From Darksidea phi (Eukaryota > Ascomycota > Dothideomycetes > Pleosporales > Lentitheciaceae): DNA of 64,000 bases. The notes beneath the pieces were generated by a model. The model was not told the origin of the DNA and searched no databases. It saw only the letters and a list, made by a program, of their open reading frames with translations. Made by a program: the position numbers and the translations under genes. The first letter of the stretch is position 1; each line of letters begins with the position of its first letter. Location of the stretch: positions 18,216 to 82,215 of the forward strand of contig JASJFT010000198.1 of assembly GCA_030770425.1 (NCBI GenBank), read 5' to 3'. This document shows positions 50,660 through 61,166 of the stretch, piece after piece.

Positions 50660-53600
50660 TATTCCGCGAGAATCTTATTATAATTATTAAGAGAGATCTT
50701 AGACTCCTATATACTATTCTTATATAGCTAACCTAGCTACTTTATAAGAAAGAGCTTCTTATTATATATTATTTTATACGCGAGGATAGCTTTAACTTTA
50801 TATTAGTCGTCGTCGTTAAGCTCTAGATACTATATAGGCCTAGGTTTAAAGTATAGACCTTCTCTTAACTCTATCTATTTCTCTAGGAAAGATATATAGA
50901 AGATAGAATATAGCTAGAATATTAATAGAGGTAGCTCGAGTTAGTAGCTTAGCTTCCCGTACTTAGTTTAAATAGTAAAGGGTCCTAAGTACTTTATATC
51001 TAACTTCTTTAAAGAGTACTTAGTCTTAATATTAGTAGTCTTTAGAATTACCTTTTCGTCAACGGCGAAGTACTTACTCGTTCTCTTTAAGTTATACTAG
51101 TATTACTAGCTTTCTTAAGTATAGGTTAATATATCCTAAGTATTAGAAAACTATTACGTCTAGCTAGCTAGAAAGTCGACGACTCTCTAACGTATACTTA
51201 AGGTCTTTCCGTCTATACTCTAGTTACCGGGCGGTTAATAGAGCTAATACTTATCTTCTATATTATTAAAATTCTTAGGTTTAATATCTATTATAACCTT
51301 AATAGGGTATATATTATAACTTAAATAAATCTTAGAGTTATATACGTATTCTACTATTAGGAGTAACTAATACTAGTTATTCTACTAATAGTTTAGGTAT
51401 ATTCGTAGATATACTTTAAGCTTCTAATTTTAGTATTTAGTTTAACTATCTATCTATAAGTAGAAGGCTATACTTATTTATTATTTAATATTAAAATAAA
51501 AGTATATATTTAACTAGAATTTACTAATAAAGATAGAGCCCTAGTCCGAGATTAGTAATAATAGGGGTCCGACCTTAGTAAATACTTCTATAAATAATAG
51601 GTCGGCTAATATACTTATAGTAATATTCTTTATTACGAATAGGTACTAGACTAGCTTTAAAAAGTAGTCGATAAGTACTAGTACTATATTATAGACGTTA
51701 CCCTTAGAATTCTTAGATTCTAGTAGGTTAGTAATAAAGTCTAAGGAGTAATTATACTATAGCTTTTATAGTAAGGGAATTAATTCTAGTAACCCCTATA
51801 GCTTATACCTTCGTACTTTATTTATTTAGTATACTATATAGTCTTATACGTACGTATTAACCTCTACTTAAAGCTTTAACTAATAGTACTTTCTTTATAG
51901 AAGTTTAATAGTCTTATCTACTCTATAATAACCTCCTAGAAGGTTATTATAATTCCTTATAAGGATAGCTTAATAGAGAGCTTTATTATTAGGAATCTAT
52001 ACTTTCTCTACTCTTCGAAGGACGCCCTTTAGATCTATAATCTATAAAGGTATACCCTTTTACTCTTTTCTACTCTTAGACTTTTATATATACTATATAT
52101 TCTTATAATAGACTATATTATATTCCTATACTTTCCGGATATAGTCTAATAGTAGCCTAGGGGTTTCCTAGCTAAAGGGCGAGTCGTCGTTTATAGCTTT
52201 TAGTAAAGACTTATATAATATAGAGGTAGAAAATACTTTATAATACTAAAGGAATATTAAAACTAGATTTAAGCTTTTTAATTACTCTCTAGATTTATCG
52301 TCCCTACTTATAGATAGGTTAAGATTAATAGATAATATATTATTAAAAACTAGTACTATACTAGGAGATTCTATAGTAGAATAATTTATACTATCTTTAG
52401 ATACCTAATAGATTACTTATAGATTTTTATTAGTAAGATTAGATTTATATACTATTCGATCTATAGCGTATAGAGCTATAGACTTCTAGAGTATCTATAT
52501 CTAGAGTTTACTTTAGAGTATAGAAAGTATAATATTTCTTAGTACCCTTCTCTTTCTAAGCTAAAAGCCTTTAGTATAATTAGGTCGTTATAATAATACG
52601 TTAGCTAGATTCTTTATACTAGACTTATATTCGATCTCGAAGTTAAAATAAGTTAACTCTTTAGTCTAGTATACTTACTTAAATAAGAGTATCTTTATAG
52701 TTATAAAATATCTTAGATTATTATAGTCGTATAGTATACGGATAGTATCTAAAGTATATTTAAAATAGTATTACTACTATTTAAAGGTTTCTATAATAGT
52801 AAATAACTCTTTATTATAAGTATCCTACTAAATCTATAGTCTAGTAAACTTACGACTAAAGAACGTAACTAGTTTCTAGTATTTCTTTATTAAGAGTACT
52901 ATTATTTATAGCTATAATAGGATAGCTACTATAGTAAACTTAGAGATATTAGTAATAACTATTATAGATTTTACTAGGTTAAAGTACTAGAGGATAGAGA
53001 CTCTTATAAAGAGCTTACGAAGCGTAAGAAATATATTATATACGTCTTTTAGCTAAAACTAAGAGATATACTACTTTATAGGACCCTTCTTAATCTTCTT
53101 TAACCTTTCTACTAATACGTCCTTACTAGAATCTTATTAGACTAGTATTAAATTCTATATAGAGGTTATATATTCTAGAAGTAGATAAATAATATCTAAG
53201 TAGTTATATATAAATTATTAGTAAAAGTTTATAAATCTAAGAAATACTTAAATATCCTAATAGTTCTTAGACTCTAACTACTCTTTAATTATTTAGACCC
53301 GTATTAGGTCTATAACTACTCTATAGGGGGTTATAATAAAGCTAAGAAACTCTACTAACTTCGTAGAGAAGGTATACTTTAAGACTTTATAATAAAGTCC
53401 CTAATTATATAACCTTTTAAGGACTTTATAAATATATCGTTTATAATCCTTCTCCTCTTTAGAGTATATAAGGATATTATCTAAATAGATAACGTATATC
53501 TTATCTAATAGACTACCTAAGGCTCTATAGATATATAACTAAAACGTAGTAGGTATATTTATAAGACTAAATAGTATTACTAGATATTTAAAATAGCCGT

Positions 53601-54240
53601 AGTATATTTTAAATACTATCTTCTACTCGTTGTCCTTCTTAATATATAATCGGTAATATATCTTATAGAGATCGAGTTTTATAAAGACCTTAGCCCTAGA
53701 TAGCTAGTCTAGTATCTCGCTTACGAGGGGTATAAGGTAACGATTTTTAATTATTACCTTATTTAAACCCCTATAATTAATATATAATTAAAGTATACTA
53801 TTAACTTTAGGTATAAAAAGTATTAGAGTCCCTACTAGAGATTTACTAGGCCGAATCTACCCCTTCTCTAGAGAGTTATTAAGGTATTCTCTTAGAATCT
53901 TAAGTTCTCTTCTAGAGAGATTATAAATAGGGAGATTTAATAGTATCTTTTCTTTTTTAAGATTAATAGTATAGTTATACTCTAAGTTAGGAGTAATTCT
54001 ACTAATAAGTTTAAGACTAAAGTACTAAAGCTAATTATAAAGGTAATCTAGAACCTTTATAACTTCCTTAGGGTCGATTTTCTTATTAGAATTATTATAG
54101 GAAATATCTAGATAGTTCTTAGACTTCCGTTACCCCTTCTAATAGAAAGCCGTAATCTTCTATAAAGGGGTATCTATTACTAATACTATAACCTAAGAGA
54201 CTATAGCCTTAGATAGCTATATTAATTTAGGGTATTACTT
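50660..54240 (-). pseudogene. pol: G3 pol (RT, RNase H, integrase, chromodomain), RIP-inactivated
   Basis: On the minus strand: a PIYNLSRRELKILREYL segment near 53,900 opens reverse transcriptase, whose catalytic motif reads YLDN at 53,476-53,487. RNase H lies about 52,500-53,050. Integrase is about 51,150-52,150 with its C-terminal KYLGPFTI stretch near 50,970 and a following HPVFHVSLL-like segment near 50,890. The chromodomain is about 50,690-50,810. The gene order is gypsy, and the C-terminal chromodomain makes it a chromovirus of a family distinct from G1 and G2. Former Gln, Trp, Cys and His codons are changed throughout. Confidence 0.9.
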
Positions 54241-54249
54241 TATATAGTA

Positions 54250-56560
54250 AATAAGGTAATTATAGAATTATAAGGTCTAGTTTTTTAATTAAAGTAGACC
54301 CTACTTATTTTAGTACTAAGTATTCTAAGACTTATTACCTTCTAGGGTTTATATCTTACTAACGAGTATCTATAGATACTCTATAGTCTCCTTAGTAGTA
54401 GGGTACTAGAGTTAATACTCTTCTTTACTTATAAGCGATTAAGTATAGAAGCTTCTTAGGTATAGTATATATACTTTTTCCTTAAGTTATAGCTATTATA
54501 GTAGGTCGTCGGACGTTACCTTAATCTTAATATACTCGACTACTACTCTCCTATTCTACTATTTAAAAGATCCCTTTTAGTAATCTATTTAAGGGTCTAC
54601 CTTATATAGCTATAGCTAGCCGAGGATAAGATTATAGCTATCTATAGGGGTAGTCTAAAATACTTAAGAACCTATTATTCTTATTATACCTTAAGAGTCC
54701 TACGTTATTATTATAATAATATATAGCTCTCCTAGATATAATAGTATACTAGAGACTTAATATATTTAGGACTTTATATATAATAATATCTTAGGAAGGT
54801 TCTACTATAGTATAAGATTCTCCCTAATAATATTTAAGTCTAATTCTATATTAAAAAGACTCTAGACCTATATCGAAATACCTATAGATAGATATACCCT
54901 TATATTACTAACGATTCGTAAGAATTTATTATTAGTATTTAGCCCTAGTAGTATTATAGTAATATTAGTAACTAGGACTTATCTTTTTTCGAAGATAAGT
55001 TAACCTTCTCTTCTTAAGATTTATCTAATCTATTATTACCTTTAGAATGGTATTTCTAATAGTTCTTCTTTTAGTTAGTCTTAGATTAAGACGTCGATAC
55101 TACACTCTCGGAGCGTAATAGAATCCTTAATAGAGACTACCTAGTATTACTCTACTAAGAGGGCTTCTAATTCTATTTCTTCTAACCGGAATTACTTAAA
55201 GCTACTAAAGACGTAGTATACTTTTTATTTATAGTTAAACTAGAGTTGGAAATCTTTAGAAGAGTAGCTAGCGTAAGAGTAAAGTATATTACTATCTTTA
55301 TATTCTATAAAGTATATTCGAACTATATCTAAGTTTAGATATTCTTAAGCTAGCTACCTCTTTATATCTTACGATATAAAGATTCTAGATACTTATTCTA
55401 AACTATAGATATCTTTAATATATTAGGGCTTATATTATTATTAAAAGGCTTTACCTCTAAGGCGGCTTTATAGGTCGTAAAGTAATTAAAGAAGAAGTTA
55501 AAGCTATTATCTTAATACTATTTAGTATTCTAAAACTTAAAGTAGTTATTAAACTTTATTAGAATAGGGTCCTCTATAAGGCTCTTAAGCTTTATCTATA
55601 GCTAGAACTATATAACGACTTTACTATCGTTAATAGCTTAGTCTAGTAGGTTACGATATATATTATTCTTAATAAGTATTATAATCTATATAGTACGCTT
55701 AAGGATATCGGTAGTAGTAAAGTTAATTTAGAAGAGACTATCGATATCTCTAATCTAATAGTCTATAGTTTAGGTCGTTAGGGTTCTCTTTACTAAGCTT
55801 AGTATAGAAGGGTCTTTAACCTTAATTAGATTAGATAGCCCTTAACGAGTATTATCTACTAGAGGTAGGCTAGCTATAATCCGAAGGGTACCCGTAGCTA
55901 GTTCGAAGGCTACTTAGACTATAATAAGGTCTACTTATATAGCCTCGATCTAGTTAACTAGTATACTCTAGTATCGAAGGTCGATTAATATTCGTACTAC
56001 CTCGACTAGAAGTACTTTACCTAAGGCCGGAGTATAGATAGATATAATACGGGCTATATCTAAGTAATTACTACCTATTAGGGTATTATTAGCTCCTAAT
56101 ATAGGTAGTATAGTAGGAGCTAAAAGTTAGTATAGTTAGAACCTACTTTTATAAGTCGTATTTTCGTAGCTAGGTATCCTATTATTTCTTCGTATAGGTT
56201 AGTAGTCCCTATCGGTCGTAGCTATTATTAGGACTCTACTAAAAGATAGTAGTTTATTAAATACCTCTAAGATATTTCTACCATCGTACTATATATAGGT
56301 TATAGGGGTTTTAGAGATATATTAACCCTTTTAAATATTTTTAGGGTTAAATAGATCCCCCGGCTAGTAGTTATTCTTATTATCTAATCCTAGTTCTTAA
56401 ACTCGTTATTTACTAAACTTAGGGTACTACTAGTATACTTCGTCGACTAGCTACGTATTAGGGTTATTTCGTCTACTAGGTAGATAGGTACTAGAACGGG
56501 TACTCTTCTTTAGATAGGTAGTATAAGGAGGTATACTAATAACTCTAAATAGGTATTATA
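54250..56560 (-). pseudogene. gag: G3 gag and protease region, RIP-inactivated
   Basis: This is the stretch between the 5' LTR leader and reverse transcriptase on the minus strand, where gag and protease belong. No zinc knuckle or D-S-G motif was securely read, so the call rests on position and on its place in an otherwise complete element. About 55,840-56,100 and 56,380-56,480 are relatively GC-rich for this window. Start and end are approximate. Confidence 0.6.
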
Positions 56561-56650
56561 TAGTATAATTAACGAGAACTTTTAAAGTATCGGCTTTTAG
56601 CGTCGACGTCGTACTACTAGTCCTTAAAAAGGAGTAGAAAGGATTCGAAT

Positions 56651-56836
56651 TATAAGGTATATATAGATAGATAGATATAGAAATACTAAGATAGTAAAAG
56701 GGTTATATTTAAATAGAGATAAGATAAATTCTTAAGGAAACGTAATAGTAGGACGTAGAACTATATAGGGTCCGGTATATAACCGTAGCTAGGCCGATAA
56801 TAATTTAGAAGTCCTCTAGTAGAAGTAGACGTAATA
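56651..56836 (-). repeat. 5' LTR of G3 (186 bp)
   Basis: In plus orientation it starts tataaggtata and ends gtaata. Equal in length to 48,261-48,446. Confidence 0.95.
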
Positions 56837-56841
56837 ACTAG

Positions 56842-57455
56842 TTAATAAATTATAGTACTTCTCTTTAAAGTATTTAGTAAGCGTAGATCTTATATACCCC
56901 TAGTAAGAGTATACTTAGAGTACTCTAAGAATATCCCTTTAAAGAGTAGATACCTTAAATATAAATATAAGTAAAGAAGAAGATATAAATATAAATATAG
57001 ATAAGTAGTATAAATAACTATAACTATAGCTAAAAGCTACTAGAATAATTAGAGTAGCTAAGTTATAAGTAGAATAGGTAGTAGTAATATATATATAAAT
57101 AGTATAGGAACGAGTACTAGTCTATAAAATAATTAGTATCTAATCTATAAGAAACTTATAATAAGAGTCTAAAAAGAGTTTAAAGAAAAAGATAATACTT
57201 ATATAAGCTATTATAATATTATTCTAAAGAAGAGAAAAAGAGAAAGGTTAGTTTATAGAGTATTTATTATTATCTATAAGTAGTAAATACTTATATTATA
57301 TAAGCGCTAGAGCTTATATTTATCTAAGAAAGCTTAACTAGCTTATCTAGTAATAATACTAGTATGAATACTAGTATATATATACTATATACTATAATTA
57401 CGTACTTAGTTAGCTTATTAATAGATATACTACTACGTAGTATATCTAGAAGGTA
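56842..57455 (+). other. C1 3' non-coding region, second part
   Basis: It resumes C1 after G3 and runs to the 3' LTR. It has short near-repeats of taaatataaatata type around 56,955-57,000 and one surviving ATG near 57,364. No gene or clear polypurine tract was seen; ctagaaggta precedes the LTR. Confidence 0.6.
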
Positions 57456-57644
57456 TATTATAATACCTAAGCTATATAATATCTAGAAATAACTATTCCT
57501 ACGCTCTAATAGATTAGAAAAGTATTATTTCTATACTTCGATAGATCTATATAGGAAGAGCCAAGCTCTCTATTATAATAAATAGTAATCTTTCTCTTAA
57601 TTTACTTCTAAGTAGCTTTAGTAAGCTCTCTTCTTTTTTCTATA
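57456..57644 (+). repeat. 3' LTR of C1 (189 bp)
   Basis: Starts tattataatacc, ends ttctata. Followed by the cttta duplication at 57,645-57,649. It pairs with 5,739-5,927. Confidence 0.92.
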
Positions 57645-57649
57645 CTTTA

Positions 57650-57970
57650 TTAAGAAAGTTATATAATAGATTTATAAATTTATATATCTTAGTAAATATA
57701 GATCTTATAAATCTATAGATTTATAGATTAGTAAATCTATAAAGGTATAGAGCTATAGATCCTATAGATCTAAGAAAACTAAATTAATATATAATAACTA
57801 TAAATCTTCTAAATAGTCTTCCTTCTTTATAGTTAATTTAAATCTAGATTAATCCTTATCTATTAATATAATTAAACTATTATCTTCTCGTTTTAACTCT
57901 ATCTTTTCTATCTCGAGTATAAACCCTAAACGAGGCTAAATAATCTATTAGATCCGGACTCTATTTAATA
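57650..57970 (+). repeat. G2-b 3' LTR, right fragment
   Basis: It continues the LTR interrupted at 5,738. Its second half matches the G2-a LTR (aatcttctaaatagtcttcc onward) and it ends actctatttaata, the RIP form of the G2 LTR terminus. Confidence 0.85.
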
Positions 57971-58122
57971 CTTTTCTCTTATAATTAATTTAAATCTAGA
58001 TTAATCCTTATAAATTAATATAATTAAACTATTATCTCTTTATTCTAACTTCTTCTTTTCTATCTTAAGTATAAACCCTAAATAAGACTAAATAATCTAT
58101 TAGATCTAAATCCTATTTAATA
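57971..58122 (+). repeat. G2-c 5' LTR, 3' remnant (152 bp)
   Basis: A second copy of the G2 LTR end directly after the first, running from cttttctcttataatt to cctatttaata, followed by the same leader (ctttaactatctag) as in G2-a. ctttt at its start is the candidate target duplication of G2-b. Confidence 0.82.
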
Positions 58123-58269
58123 CTTTAACTATCTAGTAGGTAGAAATAGCTAACTATAATAGTAGAAGAAAGAATCTAATAAAGTAGAGTAGTATAGCTA
58201 TTAACTTAGACTAAACCCTCTAAGATAAAAAGCTATTAGAAGTTTAGTTCCCTAGAAGGTAGTATAACT

Positions 58270-60085
58270 ATAGAAAATTTTAAAAGAGTTATTAAGAACT
58301 AGTATATATTTAAGAAATAAGAGAATATACTAGAAGTATAAATTATAATATTAATAAAGAAATTAATAAGATATATAAGAAAGCTATTAAAGTTAAAAGA
58401 ACTAGAAAAATTTAATAAAATATAATCTAAACTTAAGGAATTTTTAACTAATATAGTAATCTATTTTAACTTTAATAAGGTATAATTATTTAATAAGATC
58501 TTAAAAGTATTATTTATAGTAGTATAGTTTATAGAAAGAGCTATTACTTAATTTAAAATCTATTTAAATAAAAGACTATAACTTAATAAAATCTATTAGA
58601 GTAATAAAACTAGAGCTATTTTCTTAAACTATAAGTACTTTAAGAATAAGTTATATATTATATTTAAAGATATTAACTTAAAAAGACTTATAGAATAAAA
58701 GATTATATACTTAAATAAACTAAATTAACTATTATATATACGTCTAAATTCGAATAACTTACTATTAAGATCTAATAAAAAGAGATAGCTCTTATATTAT
58801 ATTACTATAAAAGACTAAAGGATAATATTTAATATAAGATAATTTAAATAGATAGACTATAGACTATATAAGAAATAATTAAATAGACTATTAGAATTAA
58901 TAATAATCTCTACCTTTAGAATTAAGAGAAGAAAGGAAAGATTAGATTTTATAAAAAGAAAAAAGAAGAAAAGTACTATAAACTAGAGTTAATAGTCCTA
59001 GAGACTAGTCTAGAGTCTAAGAAGAGGAGATAGAATCTTAAGAAGTAAGAGCTCTATAAAAAATAAGTATACTTTAAATATAAGAAATAAGAATATCTAG
59101 TAAAAGATTATAAGTTAGATCTAAGAAAAGAGAAATCCTAATATACTTAAAAGAATAAAAGGAATAAAGTAGCTATAATATAAGAATATAATATTATATA
59201 TTAGACGACTTATATATATAATTAGTATAAGATATACTATAAAGCTAAGTTAAATACTAACTACTAGCTATAGAAATAGTAGATAATTATAACTCGGGAG
59301 TCTTAGAGAAGAGTTTTATTCTTATTAGAAGTATAAGAAGAAGTATCTAAAGAAGACTTATTTATAAAAAAGAAAGATTCTAATAATATCCTAGATATAC
59401 TATTATAAATAGTTAATAATAGTAATAAGTTCTTAAAACTAGAAGATAAAAATCTAGTTATAATATATAAAAATACTAGATATCTATAAATAATTTAACT
59501 ATCTAAAAAAGAAATAGAACTAGTATTAAAACTTAATATAACTTATACTTAAGTCTTATAGTTTATAGAAAAAACTATAATACCTTCTATAATATAAGAG
59601 ATTTATAAGAAATAGTCTAGATCTTATCTAATATATCGACTATTTAAAGACTTTAAATAATAGATTAAATAGAACTTTATTATTATAAATCTTATACCTA
59701 ATTAAGAAACTTAGAAAGAAATATAGTATATTATAAAAATAATTAATAAAGAATAACTATAGTATATAGTAATTAAATAATAGATTTCTATAAAAATAAT
59801 CTTTATAAAATATAATAATTAAAGATATAAGATTAATCTAGAGAATAATTTATAATATAAAATAAAATATCTAGTATACTTTAAGATTATATAGATCTTA
59901 TATATATAAAGAGAATATAGACTCTATAAGAAAATAAAGTAAAAAAATAACTACTATTTAACTAAAAACTATAATAAAAGAATTACTTAAGTAATTATAC
60001 TAGAAGTAATATATAGATAGTAGTAATCTAAAAATTAATAATAAAAAGAATATATATAAATTATACTAGAACTACTTTTACTATT
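58270..60085 (+). pseudogene. gag-pol: G2-c gag and start of protease region, RIP-inactivated
   Basis: Presumed start ATA at 58,270, the counterpart of 30,500 in G2-a. The zinc knuckle is at 59,070-59,111 with Cys/His read as Tyr. The distance from start to knuckle is 800 bp against 801 bp in G2-a, so a net 1-bp loss near 58,310-58,390 shifts the frame. It is interrupted at 60,085 by the TRIM insertion with duplication ctatt. Confidence 0.85.
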
Positions 60086-60314
60086 TATAGATTAGTAAGG
60101 ACGAAGTTATACTATTATAAAATTAGTATATTATAAAATCTATATTAGAAGTAGACTATATAGTAAGTACGAGGCGCTAGTCATCTTAATATAATAATAA
60201 AGGTAATACTAAGGGGTTAGATAATACTTAGTAGTATATAATACCTTATAGCGAAATATAGTAAATAAGGCTTAAAACTAGATTAGATAGAAATCCTAAA
60301 GGGGACTATTAATA
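60086..60314 (-). repeat. TRIM terminal repeat, left (229 bp)
   Basis: From tatagattagtaagg to ggactattaata. It matches 60,933-61,161 at equal length, differing mainly by RIP-type changes. It keeps an unmutated tcatc near 60,181. Confidence 0.9.
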
Positions 60315-60403
60315 TATCCTTCTAAGGCTTATAAAGAAGAGAATTTTATTAATACTTACTAGAGGGCGTATAATCGAGTTTAATAAGAAGGAAACGTATT
60401 TTT

Positions 60404-60719
60404 AATTACTAAAAGATTAGTTAATTAGGTAGTACTTAACGTTTAAATTAGTTACTAAGAGATTAATTATTAGGTAGTAATTAACGTTTAAATTAGTTAC
60501 TAAGAGATTAATTATTAGATAATACTTAATATTTAGGTTAGTTACTAAGAGATTAATTATTAGACGACGATTAATATTTAAATTAGTTACTAAGAGATTT
60601 AATTAATTAGATAGTACTTAACGTTTTAAGTTAGTTATTAAGAGATTAATTATTAGATAACGATTAACGTTTAAATTAGTTACTAAGAGATTAATTATTA
60701 GACAACGATTAATATTTAA
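60404..60719. repeat. 45-bp tandem repeat array inside the TRIM
   Basis: Six full units starting at 60,447, 60,492, 60,537, 60,582, 60,630 and 60,675 (lengths 45, 45, 45, 48, 45, 45), each opening with attagttactaagag or a close form, preceded by a partial unit from about 60,404. Units differ mostly by C/T and G/A. There are no spacers between units. Confidence 0.92.
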
Positions 60720-60932
60720 TATAAAGCTTAGTATTAAATCGTATAATAGCTTATAGTCTAGAGAGGGATACTATAATAGAGAGTATAAAGCTTAAGGGTA
60801 ATAGTACTAAAGATAAATTCTAGTTATAACTACTCCGTTCGACTTAATTATTATTCTATAGTCGTCTTATTTTAGAAATATTAAAAAGATTAAAAGCTTA
60901 TATAGTATAAATACGCGAGAGGACTTATAACC

Positions 60933-61161
60933 TATAGATTAGTAAGAGTAAAGTTATATTATTATAGAATTAATATATTATAGAATCTATATTAGAAGTA
61001 GACTATATAGTAAGTATAAGATACTAATTATCTTAATATAATAATAGAGATAATACTAAGAGATTAGGTAATACTTAATAGTATATAATATCTTATAGCG
61101 AAATATAGTAAATAAGACTTAAAACTAGATTAGATAGAAATCCTAGAGGAGACTACTAATA
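60933..61161 (-). repeat. TRIM terminal repeat, right (229 bp)
   Basis: From tatagattagtaagag to gactactaata, followed by the ctatt duplication. Confidence 0.9.
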
Positions 61162-61166
61162 CTATT

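Larger units (their letters stand above)
48261..56836 (-). mobile_element. G3: complete Ty3/gypsy chromovirus, 8,576 bp, minus strand
   Basis: Two 186-bp LTRs and an exact target duplication actag at 48,256-48,260 and 56,837-56,841. The minus-strand order from the right is 5' LTR, gag, RT, RNase H, integrase, chromodomain, an unusually long 3' region of about 2.2 kb, polypurine tract, 3' LTR. It is inserted in the 3' non-coding part of C1. It keeps more CpG than G1 copies, so RIP was less complete or its starting GC was higher. Confidence 0.95.
5739..57644 (+). mobile_element. C1: Ty1/copia element, split by two nested insertions
   Basis: The outer element of most of the window. It has 189-bp LTRs at both ends (5,739-5,927 and 57,456-57,644) and a perfect 5-bp target duplication, cttta, at 5,734-5,738 and 57,645-57,649. 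The element's own sequence lies in three pieces: 5,739-6,580, 42,704-48,260 and 56,842-57,644, together about 7.2 kb. The coding order protease, integrase, reverse transcriptase, RNase H is that of Ty1/copia. G1-e interrupts gag and G3 interrupts the 3' non-coding part. Confidence 0.92.
60086..61161 (-). mobile_element. TRIM-like miniature LTR element, 1,076 bp
   Basis: Two 229-bp terminal direct repeats, only 618 bp between them, and an exact 5-bp target duplication ctatt (60,081-60,085 and 61,162-61,166). There is no coding capacity. It fits a terminal-repeat retrotransposon in miniature. Orientation is inferred: on the minus strand the base after the right-hand repeat begins ggttataagtcc, resembling the initiator-tRNA half-molecule primer site seen in C1, so a copia-type driver is possible. 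The internal part holds a 45-bp tandem array. After removing it, the G2-c frame before and after agrees. Confidence 0.85.

Noticed and set aside
56631..56650. ggattcgaat beside the G3 LTR, resembling a tRNA T-arm or a primer-binding site
   Set aside because: The motif is palindromic, no cloverleaf could be built, and relative to G3 it has tRNA sense rather than complement. Probably chance.
60404..60719. Regular 45-bp repeats suggesting a CRISPR array
   Set aside because: Units are contiguous with no unique spacers, lie between LTRs, and the DNA is fungal. It is a tandem repeat.
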